NCBI RefSeq assembly: GCF_014349235.1 | Contig: NZ_JACSOH010000010.1 | Location: 102,427 to 166,426, forward strand | Reading direction: 5' to 3' | From: Cytophaga sp. FL35 | GTDB lineage: Bacteria; Bacteroidota; Bacteroidia; Flavobacteriales; Flavobacteriaceae | Length of the DNA: 64,000 bases | Notes under the pieces: model-generated | Seen by the model: only the letters and a program-made list of their open reading frames with translations | Told to the model about the DNA's origin: nothing | The model's database searches: none | Program-made: the position numbers and the translations under genes | Shown here: positions 1-9,082 of the stretch, piece by piece | Numbering within the stretch: the first letter of the stretch is position 1 | How the letters are laid out: each line of letters starts with the position of its first letter

Positions 1-9
1 TAGTATTTA

Positions 10-1266
10 TTAGTCCGTAAGTCGGTTATTTTTAGTAAGCTCTTTATTTAAAAAATAGATTATTTGTACCACTAATAATGTGGACATAGCAATGATTTGC
101 ATGTGTACTACCGTGGCCAGGTTTTCATGAAAAAGGGCCACCAATACTATTTGTGACAGTCCAAGAATTCCGGAAATGATAACCGGAACATAATGATCAA
201 GGGATAAAAAGTAGTAGGCAAAAATATTGGATACAGCAAAGAGTGATGTTGCCAAGGCATATTGCCATAAAAGGTCGGCCATACTTAAATAAGACTGCCC
301 AAACATTAATGTTATGATCAAATCTGGAAATATATAGCAACTGATTACAATTGCTGCGGATAACAGGCCTATATAGGTTACGTATTTGAATAGGATAGGG
401 GCAGTGGGTTCACCATCCTTTTGTTTTTGTACCACAGCGGGTAAAAGAAGCATTACAAACATCCATGCTACAAAATATACAACTCTGCCAATTAAGGCTA
501 GAGAAGCGTAAAGACCGGCATCCAGAGCATCAAAATAATGTTTGACCATTAGGATGTCGCTATTGTTGATGATAATCTGTGTGAGTTCGTAACATGCTGT
601 GAGTACTACAAACTGGGAGACTTTCTTTGCATTTTCTGGGCTTAACTTTTCCGAAGTGTTCAAAGAGACCCCTTGCATATCAGAAGGATAAAGTCCAAAT
701 AGGAAGGAAATTAGTATACCTGTTGCTACCAAAATTCCAGGTTCAAAATCAAGGAGTATCAGTAATAACATAGTGATAAGTAGCCTACTCCACATTTCTG
801 TTTGATAGGTGATGGAAAGCCTGTTGAATTCCTGATTTCCCTGATACGTACCTCTATTGACACTCATGAAAAAATAGATAGGTATGCCAATTCCAAAAAT
901 GATAAACATCCACTGGCTTTGGGCATTGAAGAGGACTTGTAGTTTACTGGATAAAATAATTATGATAAGCCCAACAATTGTTCCAATAATTGCTGATTGT
1001 TTGTAACTATTATTTTTGAATTTGCGCCATTCGTTACCTGTAAAAAGCACCGCAAATTTGGCTACGGCCAATTGAAAGGTCATTCCTAGAAACGAAAGTA
1101 CTAGTAGCAAGGTAATGAGCAGAGCAGCTTCGGAAAATGCTTCGGGGCCTAAAAACCTTCCCAATAATAGGTTATACAAATAGTTGCCACCGTTGACGAT
1201 TAGAACGCTTAGCATGAATAACTGCTCTTGCGATACCTTTCGAAGCATTAGTCTAATGGCCGTCAT
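10..1266 (-). CDS. Polysaccharide/lipid-linked glycan flippase-like membrane protein
   Basis: A 418-residue, highly hydrophobic protein with about 12 predicted membrane segments spread over its length and no signal peptide. The N-terminal stretch around residues 25-45 (GNYLYNLLLGRFLGPEAF) is typical of the MATE/MOP-type polysaccharide exporters (Wzx/RfbX-like) that move lipid-linked oligosaccharides across the inner membrane. Length fits the family (400-500 residues). The gene is complete, with its stop codon at positions 10-12. It is divergent from the TPR/YaiO gene at 1612, and no glycosyltransferases are visible to its right, so a capsule or exopolysaccharide cluster would have to lie to the left of the window. 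The substrate cannot be predicted. Family assignment is fairly secure; role is inference. Confidence 0.75.
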   Translation of the reverse strand: MTAIRLMLRKVSQEQLFMLSVLIVNGGNYLYNLLLGRFLGPEAFSEAALLITLLLVLSFLGMTFQLAVAKFAVLFTGNEWRKFKNNSYKQSAIIGTIVGLIIIILSSKLQVLFNAQSQWMFIIFGIGIPIYFFMSVNRGTYQGNQEFNRLSITYQTEMWSRLLITMLLLILLDFEPGILVATGILISFLFGLYPSDMQGVSLNTSEKLSPENAKKVSQFVVLTACYELTQIIINNSDILMVKHYFDALDAGLYASLALIGRVVYFVAWMFVMLLLPAVVQKQKDGEPTAPILFKYVTYIGLLSAAIVISCYIFPDLIITLMFGQSYLSMADLLWQYALATSLFAVSNIFAYYFLSLDHYVPVIISGILGLSQIVLVALFHENLATVVHMQIIAMSTLLVVQIIYFLNKELTKNNRLTD

Positions 1267-1608
1267 ACTATTCTTTAATATGTTGATTTTTCTCTATAAA
1301 ATGATTACAGTCGTGTAAAACGAGGAATCATTTATAGTATACTAACGTTTATTTTGTATTTTATTGTAGGATAAGTCTTATGTTTTATGGTGCATAATTA
1401 TCAACTGAAAGTTGATCACACGTTTATTGATTTTTGAGTTTTTGTTTATACTCAATTTACTTGTAAGTGTTATAAATAGTAGGATATAATCATAAAGACT
1501 TTACTTCTTGGAAAATTTCGAATATCTCGGTCCGATATTTTTTTAATCCTGACAACATAATTTTGTAAATAGTACGTTATAGTTTTTGTAAATAAAAACT
1601 TACGTAAA
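1267..1608. other. AT-rich divergent intergenic region
   Basis: This gap separates the divergent flippase and TPR/YaiO genes and must hold both promoters. On the plus strand a TAnnTTTG-type -7 box (TAATTTTG, 1558-1565) lies about 47 bases before the ATG at 1612, but no convincing upstream TTG element is present at 17-21 bases. No RNA gene or strong hairpin is visible. Confidence 0.35.
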
Positions 1609-1611
1609 TTG

Positions 1612-3669
1612 ATGTTACGATTCCTGGCAATAATCGGTTTAACCCTGATCACTTCCAACTTGTTGGCACAAGAGGATATGACTCCCGGATTTCAACTACT
1701 TGAAAATGGTAAATTTGATAAGGCAGAAACCTTTTTTGAGGACTATTTAGAACAAGACCCACAAAATAAGACTGCAAAGCTTTGTTACGGTCGAGCGGTT
1801 GGTTTGAACGGGGATCCTAAGAAAGCTACAGCACTATTTGGATCCTTAAAGGATAGCTATCCCAATGATTATGAAGTAACCATCAATTACAACGAATCAT
1901 TTTTATGGGATAAGCAGTATGAAAAGGCCAAACCATTGTACAAGGATTTGGTGACGGACTATCCTGATAAATTTGGGGCCGTACTTGGTTATGCAAATAC
2001 CCTTTCCAATCTAAAGGAATATGAGGAAGCTTTGGTTTGGGTGAATAAAGCTATTCAGCTTAGTCCGGAAAACCCTGGTGCTAAAGTCTCCAAAAAATAT
2101 ATACGGTTAGGGTATGCGAATGAATATACAAATGCACAGAAGTATAAGGAGGCAGAGCATCTTTTATTACAAATTTTTAAGGATTTTCCAGAGGATAAAG
2201 ATGCCCTTACCAATTTGGCCAATCTTTATTTAATCACAAAAGAAACAGATAAGGCCAAAGCAATCTACTGGCGTTATGCTACGAATAAAAAAGACTCCAT
2301 AACTGCCAGAAACGGTATTGCCCTGGCAGAGCATATTGCCGAAAATGATAGGGAAGCGCTAAAGGTTTCTCAACGGGCCATGGAGCGTTTGAATTCCGTA
2401 AACGACACGGAATTGATAGAACGCACCAATAATAGATATGTACAAGCGCTTATCTGGAATAGGCAATTTAACAAGGCCAAAAAGCAAATAGAACTACTTG
2501 AAAAATCCAACCCTGATAGGAACTGGATAAGGGCCTTGAAGGCAACATTGGGGATGTATACGGCTAACTTTAAGATGAGCCTCACAAACTATGAAGAAAT
2601 ATTAGTGAAGGATAGTACTTCATTTGATGGTAACCTTGGTATGGCCAACGCATTATTTGCTTCTGACCGAATAAAACCTGCGTACAATGCGGCCTTTCAG
2701 ACTTTGAGAATCTTTAAAAACCAAAAGGATGCTCAAGGTTTTATTGAAAAACTAAACGGGTTGCATGTTCCTACCGTACAAGATCATGCGGCTTATACAT
2801 TTGACAACGGCAATAATGTGGCCTTCTCAAACACTATCAACGGCTTGGTTCCTTGGAGTACAAAATTTAAGACTTCAGTTAGTTATCAATATAGGAATAC
2901 CGAAAACACTGTTACCTTAAACAAAGCGGAATCCCATGTATTCAGTTTGGGGGTAGATTATAAATTAATGCCCAATGTGAACCTGAGTAGTCATATTGGT
3001 GTCAATAATAGTAGGTTTGAAGAAAGTTACAGCCAACCGGTCCTTAACTTTAAGTTGGCCTTAAAGCCCTATCGTTTGCAAAATTTAGAATTGGGATACC
3101 AACGTGAAATGCAAAGTTTTAATGCCGATTTGATTGAAAGGGAGATAGTGATGGATAACTACGGCCTCACTTATAATTTAGGAACCAACATCAATTTGGG
3201 ATGGTACACGCAGCTAATGCACACCAGACAGTCAGATGATAATATTCGTAATTTATTGTTTACCTCTCTATACTATTCAGTGTTTCGCAAACCAGCATTT
3301 AAAGTTGGGCTAAATTATCAATACATTACTTTTAAGGACCAAGTGCCCACTATTTATTTTAGCCCTGAGGTTTATAGGGCTGGAGAGGTTTTTGCGGACT
3401 TAAGAGGTGATTTTTCTGATAAAACCAAGTATTATCTCAGCGTTGCCACGGGTTTGCAGCGTGTGGAAAATGACCCGCAAACGCCTATATTTAGAGCAGA
3501 GGCTGGTATCACCCATCAATTCAATAAAAGGCTAAGTGGAAACCTTTATGGAAAATACAGTAATATTGCGTCTGCGACTGCTGCTGGATTTGAATTTACG
3601 GAAGTAGGATTAAAGGTTAAATGGCAATTACAGGAAAAGCCTATTTTTTTCGCCAAGCTCGATAATTAA
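1612..3669 (+). CDS. TPR-repeat protein with C-terminal YaiO-type outer-membrane beta-barrel
   Basis: A signal peptide (residues 1-19, ending LLAQ) is followed by tetratricopeptide repeats over roughly residues 25-400, rich in paired helices such as the YEKAKPLYKDLVTDYPDK type. A C-terminal region of about 280 residues has alternating aromatic/polar beta strands and ends in a strand that fits an outer-membrane barrel. This order matches the YaiO-family outer-membrane protein domain. I chose ATG at 1612; the frame also opens with an in-phase TTG one codon earlier (1609). Proteins of this type are often found in exopolysaccharide or glycan secretion loci, where TPR modules scaffold the complex and the barrel provides the exit. 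The divergent flippase gene supports such a link, but this is inference. Confidence 0.8.
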   Translation: MLRFLAIIGLTLITSNLLAQEDMTPGFQLLENGKFDKAETFFEDYLEQDPQNKTAKLCYGRAVGLNGDPKKATALFGSLKDSYPNDYEVTINYNESFLWDKQYEKAKPLYKDLVTDYPDKFGAVLGYANTLSNLKEYEEALVWVNKAIQLSPENPGAKVSKKYIRLGYANEYTNAQKYKEAEHLLLQIFKDFPEDKDALTNLANLYLITKETDKAKAIYWRYATNKKDSITARNGIALAEHIAENDREALKVSQRAMERLNSVNDTELIERTNNRYVQALIWNRQFNKAKKQIELLEKSNPDRNWIRALKATLGMYTANFKMSLTNYEEILVKDSTSFDGNLGMANALFASDRIKPAYNAAFQTLRIFKNQKDAQGFIEKLNGLHVPTVQDHAAYTFDNGNNVAFSNTINGLVPWSTKFKTSVSYQYRNTENTVTLNKAESHVFSLGVDYKLMPNVNLSSHIGVNNSRFEESYSQPVLNFKLALKPYRLQNLELGYQREMQSFNADLIEREIVMDNYGLTYNLGTNINLGWYTQLMHTRQSDDNIRNLLFTSLYYSVFRKPAFKVGLNYQYITFKDQVPTIYFSPEVYRAGEVFADLRGDFSDKTKYYLSVATGLQRVENDPQTPIFRAEAGITHQFNKRLSGNLYGKYSNIASATAAGFEFTEVGLKVKWQLQEKPIFFAKLDN

Positions 3670-3701
3670 ATCTATTGCCCATTACAACGCTTTATCCAAT
3701 A

Positions 3702-3729
3702 AAAAAAGATGGGAATTCCCATCTTTTTT
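3702..3729. terminator. Bidirectional rho-independent terminator
   Basis: A perfect inverted repeat with 14-base arms centred between 3715 and 3716: an A-run, GATGGGAA, then TTCCCATC and a T-run. The symmetry gives a T-tract on both strands, so it can end the convergent TPR/YaiO gene (+) and the Hpt gene (-). Confidence 0.85.
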
Positions 3730-3747
3730 ACCAATAACTGTATGAGG

Positions 3748-4065
3748 TTAAATAGTTTGTATGTATTCTGTCACTAGATTTAAAGATGCTTCAAACTTTG
3801 TTTGCATATCCGTATTGCTTTTAAGCAGTTCTGCTTCGTAATCCTGTGCCAATTGATAGGATTCCTCTAGACCAAGAATATTGAACTTGTGTTTAATTTT
3901 GTGCACCAGCTGAGCCGTTTCTTGATATTCTTTATTTTGTAATGTTTTTTGGTATTCGTCTCTTTCTACGGGAAATTCTTCCTTTAATATATTGATGAAT
4001 TGTTGTTCAAACTCCAAGTCATCTCCGGCCAGTTGTTTTATATAGTTTTTGTTAGGTGTTTCCAT
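3748..4065 (-). CDS. Histidine-containing phosphotransfer (Hpt) protein
   Basis: A 105-residue all-helical protein with the Hpt signature at residues 55-65 (HKIKHKFNILG, fitting HxxK...G); His55 is the predicted phospho-acceptor. Stand-alone Hpt proteins relay phosphate between a kinase or hybrid kinase and a receiver. It is the last gene of the minus-strand operon that starts with a receiver gene at 8917, and it follows the kinase stop codon by two bases. In Pseudomonas aeruginosa the NosP-associated kinase NahK signals through the Hpt protein HptB; this gene sits in the matching place beside a FIST protein and kinase. The partner is inferred from context only. Confidence 0.85.
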   Translation of the reverse strand: METPNKNYIKQLAGDDLEFEQQFINILKEEFPVERDEYQKTLQNKEYQETAQLVHKIKHKFNILGLEESYQLAQDYEAELLKSNTDMQTKFEASLNLVTEYIQTI

Positions 4066-4067
4066 AG

Positions 4068-5123
4068 CTATTTCTGTTTTTTTAGGGTAAGATAAAAAGT
4101 GGTTCCTTCACCTTCCCTCGAAGTTAAGCTAATATCTCCTTCATAAAGATTGACTATTTTTTTGACCAGGGAAAGCCCAATTCCTGTAGCATTGTTTTCA
4201 TTGCTCAGCTTACTGAACATATCAAATATCTTGGATTGATGATGTTCTGGGATACCTTTGCCATTATCGGTTATTTCAAAGGTGTAGTAAAATTTATTTT
4301 CTTTGGCACTTATCCTAATGATTCCTTTTTCTTGCTCTTCAGTAGCGGTAATGGCGTTGGTAATTAGATTGGTAAAGAGTTGCTCTAAAGTATATTTTTG
4401 CCCAAAGATGGTTGGTAATTCTCCCGAAAAATCTAAAGTTACGTTTTCAGGTACATAGATGGTATTTTCTATTTCCTGTAATAAATCTGAAATATTGATA
4501 TTGGCTTTCTCTTCTTCTAAGGTGGAAACGGTAGCATGCTTAAGAACGCCATCAATCAACCGGTCCATCTTGACTAAATTTTGGGAAATCATTTCGCTAT
4601 TGGCTTTGCTATCTTCAGAGAATTTTTCTTTCTCCTCCTCCATGATCCATGTCAACAACGTATTAATGTTTCTTATGGGAGATTTTAAATCATGGGAAAC
4701 CACGTGGGCATAATTGTTTAGGGATTCATTTTGAGATTCCAATTCCTTCATCAATTTACTCTGCTCCGTACTCATTCTAGAAAGTTGTTCTGCTTGCTCA
4801 CCAATTTTAGTAGCTAACTTTTCAACATCTAAAATACTGGAACGACTCCCATTTTTGATATTCAAGTTTTCATTTAAACTTTTTAATGCTTTTTCAAGGG
4901 CATCAATTATTTTTTTCTGGCGTTGTGCTTCCGCTTCTAACTCTCTGTTTGCTTCATAAAGCTCTTTTGAACTAATGGCTGTCGCCCTTTGGATCATAGC
5001 CAGCTTATCATCTTGATCTTGATAGGACCTTTGGACCGCTTCTAGAAAATCACGGAGACCTTCATGTTCCCGTAAATCTTCCGGGAGAAATTTTCTTATT
5101 TGTCTATTTAATAAGGAATGCAT
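4068..5123 (-). CDS. Cytoplasmic sensor histidine kinase (FIST-associated)
   Basis: A 351-residue soluble kinase. The N-terminal 65 residues end in ISSKELYEANREL, followed by a long coiled coil (about 60-140); as I recall, this arrangement is common in kinases linked to FIST or H-NOX genes. HisKA has its phospho-acceptor at His144 (VVSHDLKSP). HATPase_c motifs follow: the N box (LITNAITA), G1 (DNGKGIPE) and G2 (GIGLSLVKK). There are no membrane segments or PAS domain, so its input is probably a partner protein, most likely the FIST product encoded immediately upstream. Its start overlaps the FIST stop region by one base, indicating translational coupling. Confidence 0.88.
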   Translation of the reverse strand: MHSLLNRQIRKFLPEDLREHEGLRDFLEAVQRSYQDQDDKLAMIQRATAISSKELYEANRELEAEAQRQKKIIDALEKALKSLNENLNIKNGSRSSILDVEKLATKIGEQAEQLSRMSTEQSKLMKELESQNESLNNYAHVVSHDLKSPIRNINTLLTWIMEEEKEKFSEDSKANSEMISQNLVKMDRLIDGVLKHATVSTLEEEKANINISDLLQEIENTIYVPENVTLDFSGELPTIFGQKYTLEQLFTNLITNAITATEEQEKGIIRISAKENKFYYTFEITDNGKGIPEHHQSKIFDMFSKLSNENNATGIGLSLVKKIVNLYEGDISLTSREGEGTTFYLTLKKQK

Positions 5124-6256
5124 TATTCGCTAAGTAGGGTTAAGGTCATGGTCTGGTTATGTAGCTTACACGCGCCTTGGCTTGCAAAAGGTGCCATTTC
5201 CCCGTAGGAATAAAACCCGGTAACTGCGGCTTGTTTACCAATGACATCAATTACTTCTTCCACTTCATCTTCCGTTCTTTGATCCATGACCAATTTACGG
5301 CCAACACAACTTACCAACAAGGCCAATTCTGTTTTCTTTTCTCTTATTTCAACGGCTAATTTTGCCGCTTCCCTTGCTCCATCCGCAATATCATCCACGG
5401 TAGACATCATTAATTGTACGGAGGATCCCTCTGGGACATTTCCCGCCAAAATCATGGAATTGGATGCTTCATCTATATTCAATATGGTTCTTACCAATGG
5501 TTGTGAACCATCATGTTGGTCTACGTTCAACGGGTAAAAAAGAGCGGAGTAGGGCAAATCTTTTGCTTTGTCCCCTAAATATTGTTTGTAGAGGTCTAAA
5601 GCAGGTTTACCATCAAGCTCGAACAGTATATTTTCTTCAGATTTGGTAATGGTTCTTTTGGGCCCAAATACGGACCAGCCTCCATAATTGGCACTTGTTA
5701 CTTCTAGACTTTCGCCATATAGACCTACCGCGATTATTTCCCCTTCCTTGGGAGCTGTATTATATGAAGAAAGAGTTTTTTCAAATCGCGCATCATCTCC
5801 GCAGAGGCCACCGCTAAGCCCCACATTGGCCTTCTTGGATAATTCTAGTCCAATAATTAAACTGCTTCCATTCACAGAGCTTCCTTCAGAAACCACGAAA
5901 ACGTGTTTAAGATTTTTTTGAGGAAATTCTTCCATTAAAGTTTTTCCTAGTAATTCATCGTCACCATTAAAATCCGCTAAATTCTTGCTTTTTACCAAAT
6001 AGCTGCTTTTTTCGAATTCTATAGCGGTAAGAACCATGGATTTTTCAAATACATTCTCTTTTAAAATCTCTCCGCTAGTGGAGCCAATTACTATATGACC
6101 ATCCGGAAATAATTGAGAAATTTCTTCAAAACAGTTTTCTTCTTCCAATAAAAATCGGTCACCAAATACTAGGACCAGGGGATTTTTTAAGATGGACTTA
6201 TCTGTGCTAAATTCCCAAGGATTACCTTTTGTTTTTTTTGCCTGAACTATTTTCAT
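5123..6256 (-). CDS. FIST-domain (NosP-like) signal-sensor protein
   Basis: A 377-residue cytoplasmic protein with a FIST_N region (about residues 20-220) and a FIST_C region (about 225-365, ending in FYSYGEMAP, the usual FIST_C closing motif). FIST proteins of several proteobacteria, called NosP, bind haem and sense nitric oxide, and inhibit or activate a co-encoded histidine kinase. Here it lies between two kinases and shares an operon with an H-NOX gene. The start ATG overlaps the preceding kinase stop by four bases (ATGA type). Haem binding cannot be judged from sequence; many FIST proteins have no known ligand. Domain call is firm, NO-sensing role is inference. Confidence 0.82.
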   Translation of the reverse strand: MKIVQAKKTKGNPWEFSTDKSILKNPLVLVFGDRFLLEEENCFEEISQLFPDGHIVIGSTSGEILKENVFEKSMVLTAIEFEKSSYLVKSKNLADFNGDDELLGKTLMEEFPQKNLKHVFVVSEGSSVNGSSLIIGLELSKKANVGLSGGLCGDDARFEKTLSSYNTAPKEGEIIAVGLYGESLEVTSANYGGWSVFGPKRTITKSEENILFELDGKPALDLYKQYLGDKAKDLPYSALFYPLNVDQHDGSQPLVRTILNIDEASNSMILAGNVPEGSSVQLMMSTVDDIADGAREAAKLAVEIREKKTELALLVSCVGRKLVMDQRTEDEVEEVIDVIGKQAAVTGFYSYGEMAPFASQGACKLHNQTMTLTLLSE

Positions 6257-7908
6257 GACTCTATATTTTCATTGGTTAATACAGACTTTTTAAGGGTGAA
6301 ATGAAACTGGGTTCCTTCCCCCACTTCACTATCTACCCAAACATCACCTTCATAACGGTCTACAATTTTCTTTACAATAGAAAGTCCAATACCTGTTGAC
6401 CTTTCTTTATTTCCTATAGATTGGAAAATTTTAAAAATCTTTTCATGATATTCCTTTGGGATACCTACACCATTATCTTCTACGGTAAAATGGTAGAATT
6501 CTTTGGTGTCCTTAAAAAGAACTTGTACCAGGCCTACTTCCCTCTCAATATGTACCACGGCATTGCCTATTATATTCTGAAATAGCTGTTGCATCTTGGT
6601 CTTATCACCAACGATGGTAGGTAACGGATCGGGCACGGTTACATTTACATGATCTGGAATGAAAATAGTTTCCTTAATGGTATCTATTACCTCGTTTAAG
6701 TCCACCTCACTGGATAACAGTTGGGAACTATTGGCGGTAGAATATTCCAAAATACCTTGGATGAGTTTGTCCATGGAAGCAACTTTTTCCTGTAGCAACG
6801 AAAGTTGTTCTTGTCCAGCTTCATCAATCTTATCATGGTAATCTTCTTTTATCCATGAGGCCAAGGCACTTATACTGCGGAGCGGTGATTTTAAATCATG
6901 CGAAACGATATGCGCGTACTCTTGGAGATTTTTGTTACTGGCTTCCAGGTCAACTAAAAGTTGTTCTTTTTGTTTTTGAAGTTCTTTTTCTAATGTGATG
7001 TCCTCTATGACAACTACCTGAAATTTAATCTCGCCTTTTTGGTCTCTAACGGCGTTGATGTTTGTTTTAGCAAAAAAGGTACTTCCATCTTTTCTTATGT
7101 ATTCTTTTGTCACCGAAATATTGTCCTGACCGGATTGATTGTGAGTTTCCACAAACTCATTGCACTCTTCTTCATCATAGCAGGTGGTGATATCTTTGGG
7201 AGTGACGTTAATCAGTTCATTTTCAGTATACCCTAACAATTGTGAGAAAGTGGGGTTGGCTTTTATAATCTTACCCTCAACGGTCAGGGCTATTCCTAGG
7301 GGAGAGTTATCTACAATGATATTAAGTTCCCTGCGCTGTTCATCCAACAACTCCTTAATTTCCATTTCTCGGCTAATATCTCGCATCACCCCATGAATCC
7401 CAATAGGGTTCTGTTCCGCATCATAAATGAGACTGGCGTTTATCTGTATAAATTTTTGAACCTTGTCCTTAAGTACAATTTTGGCTTGATAGTTTCTAAG
7501 GATACCAATCTTTTTCAGGGACCCAAAAGCTTCCAGAGTGTAATTAACATAGTCATAGTGAACCATGGTACCTACATTGATGGATTCTTTACGATGGTCA
7601 ACGCCTAAAAACTTGATGGCAGAATCGTTCATAGTAATTACATTATAATCCAAGTCTAAGATGACATATGGATCGATGATGTCCATAAAAGAATCACTAA
7701 GGTCTGTCTGCTTTTTATTCAATAGGCCCTCTAATTTATTATTGGCTGCTTTTAAATGACGAGTCATGTCATAAAGTTCTTTGGATTTCTCCTCAAGAAT
7801 CTTTTCGGCCTGTTGGCGTGCCAATTTTTGGCGCTCCAAAGCCCGTTTAAGCATTTGTACCTCTTTGCTATCCATTTTGGACGATGTCGAACTGTACTTC
7901 TGTTCCAT
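6253..7908 (-). CDS. PAS-domain sensor histidine kinase (H-NOX-associated)
   Basis: A 551-residue soluble kinase. It has an N-terminal coiled coil (residues 12-70), two PAS domains (about 68-185 and 195-310, each ending in a PAC-like segment such as HGVMRDISRE and VVVIEDITLE), and HisKA with His337 in the motif VSHDLKSPL. A HATPase_c domain with DNGVGIPK and GIGLSIVKK follows. The start overlaps the end of the H-NOX gene by 41 bases. An internal ATG at codon 12 (7873-7875) would shorten the overlap to 8 bases and is equally possible. The overlap suggests tight co-expression with H-NOX, whose known partners are histidine kinases. The PAS domains could bind a separate ligand or receive signals from H-NOX or FIST. 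Confidence 0.85.
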   Translation of the reverse strand: MEQKYSSTSSKMDSKEVQMLKRALERQKLARQQAEKILEEKSKELYDMTRHLKAANNKLEGLLNKKQTDLSDSFMDIIDPYVILDLDYNVITMNDSAIKFLGVDHRKESINVGTMVHYDYVNYTLEAFGSLKKIGILRNYQAKIVLKDKVQKFIQINASLIYDAEQNPIGIHGVMRDISREMEIKELLDEQRRELNIIVDNSPLGIALTVEGKIIKANPTFSQLLGYTENELINVTPKDITTCYDEEECNEFVETHNQSGQDNISVTKEYIRKDGSTFFAKTNINAVRDQKGEIKFQVVVIEDITLEKELQKQKEQLLVDLEASNKNLQEYAHIVSHDLKSPLRSISALASWIKEDYHDKIDEAGQEQLSLLQEKVASMDKLIQGILEYSTANSSQLLSSEVDLNEVIDTIKETIFIPDHVNVTVPDPLPTIVGDKTKMQQLFQNIIGNAVVHIEREVGLVQVLFKDTKEFYHFTVEDNGVGIPKEYHEKIFKIFQSIGNKERSTGIGLSIVKKIVDRYEGDVWVDSEVGEGTQFHFTLKKSVLTNENIES

Positions 7909-8410
7909 CCTCTTTTAATAATTTGTATGATACTTGGGCAGAACTATTATAATGCTCAAAGCAGCGTTCAATTAAACCGTGTGCCAATCTATAAAGTCCC
8001 CTTGAAGATGCGTACACCATGGAAAGGGAATGGTCTGTTTTATCCAAAATTTTAAATGTGGGTAGTTCCGCTTCAGGATAGATTTTTTGCACATGAACGT
8101 GAATGTGGTCTTCAATGGCGTAAATAAGCCCTAAAGGATTATTATAACTCTGTATTACCTCAGGATGCGCTTTACCAAGACTAGCAAAAAGATAATGGCC
8201 AAAAGTATAGATCAGCGTATCTATATCAATCTTGACCTCAGAGCTGAGGTTGGTAATTAGACTTAGCATTTCATTGAATTCGTACGTGCCTATGGCGGTA
8301 TAAACTCCATTGGAGGGTAAGTCGGAATTTTCAATGATGGAGTCGGCTACTTCGAGTCCAAATTTCTCTTCCACCATCTCAAGAAACTCGGTAAAGACTA
8401 TTCCTTTCAT
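7868..8410 (-). CDS. H-NOX (haem NO-binding, HNOB) domain protein
   Basis: A 180-residue single-domain protein with the H-NOX signature. The proximal-histidine segment is IHVHVQKIYPEAELP, in which His104 aligns with the invariant haem ligand. The haem-propionate motif YxSxR is present as YASSR at residues 133-137. Length matches bacterial stand-alone H-NOX proteins (about 180). Such proteins bind NO through ferrous haem and control an adjacent histidine kinase or diguanylate cyclase, often affecting biofilm. It is second in a six-gene operon and overlaps the downstream kinase. A distal-pocket Tyr needed for O2 binding cannot be placed without a structure-based alignment, so NO selectivity is inferred. 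Confidence 0.88.
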   Translation of the reverse strand: MKGIVFTEFLEMVEEKFGLEVADSIIENSDLPSNGVYTAIGTYEFNEMLSLITNLSSEVKIDIDTLIYTFGHYLFASLGKAHPEVIQSYNNPLGLIYAIEDHIHVHVQKIYPEAELPTFKILDKTDHSLSMVYASSRGLYRLAHGLIERCFEHYNSSAQVSYKLLKEDGTEVQFDIVQNG

Positions 8411-8457
8411 TTAATTAGGTTTAAGTTGAATTTTGATTCGGTCTTTTAATTAACGAT

Positions 8458-8513
8458 AAATGTAGGAAAAAGACTTCCGAAATAAGCAAAAATGTTGTAA
8501 AATGTAGGAAAAA
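8458..8513. promoter_or_regulatory. 14-base direct repeat upstream of the H-NOX gene
   Basis: The sequence AAATGTAGGAAAAA occurs twice, at 8458-8471 and 8500-8513, 42 bases apart (four helical turns), between the receiver gene and H-NOX. The spacing suggests paired operator half-sites or a second promoter region for the H-NOX part of the operon. No known regulator motif is recognised. Confidence 0.35.
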
Positions 8514-8515
8514 CG

Positions 8516-8917
8516 TTATGCCTTCACTAATTCACTAGCTTCCCAATAATGGACTACCTTAATGAGTTTTTCTTCGTATTCCTCATATTTTAAGGGTTTT
8601 AAGATGTATCCAGCTATGCCAATGCGGTAACATTCCAGCAAATCTGCCCTATTTTGAGATGTTGTAAGCATTATTGTAGGAAGATATTTATAATGCTCAT
8701 CTGCTTTTAATATTTTCAAAAATTCAATACCGCTCATTCTTGGCATATTCAAATCGAGCAGAATGATGTCTGGTAATTGGTCTCCAGAACCCAAAACTTC
8801 GAGAGCTTCTTCTCCATTTTTGGCTTCGGTAATTTTATGTTTAACATTTAGTTTTGCCAGAGTACGTTTAAATTTCATGGTCTCAATGGCATCGTCTTCA
8901 ATAAATAGAATGTTCAT
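8516..8917 (-). CDS. CheY-like single-domain response regulator
   Basis: A 133-residue receiver with the acidic pair Asp8/Asp9 (IEDDA), phospho-acceptor Asp55 (LLDLNMPRMSG), the switch threonine in MLTTS, and the conserved Lys in ILKPLKYE. There is no output domain, so it either acts by protein contact or serves as a phosphate sink or intermediate in a relay with the Hpt protein. It is the first gene of the minus-strand operon receiver-H-NOX-kinase-FIST-kinase-Hpt, separated from H-NOX by 105 bases. On the minus strand a TATATTTA box about 27-34 bases upstream (8944-8951) resembles the Bacteroidota -7 element. Confidence 0.9.
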   Translation of the reverse strand: MNILFIEDDAIETMKFKRTLAKLNVKHKITEAKNGEEALEVLGSGDQLPDIILLDLNMPRMSGIEFLKILKADEHYKYLPTIMLTTSQNRADLLECYRIGIAGYILKPLKYEEYEEKLIKVVHYWEASELVKA

Positions 8918-9082
8918 GATGGTAGTTTATAATTGCCCTATGCTAAATATAATGAAAAGTTAGTCCGAATATTGTGTGGCAACTTCAACTTACTGTAAAT
9001 CAATGTGGAATATATGGTGCGAAATCGTTTGCAGAAGGACTGTACAATTTTAAATTTCTTACGAACCAAATGCCGATGAGAT

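Noticed and set aside
1470..1658. 62-codon frame on the minus strand overlapping the start of the TPR/YaiO gene
   Set aside because: Lies in AT-rich divergent promoter DNA, overlaps a secure gene start, and has no recognisable motif.
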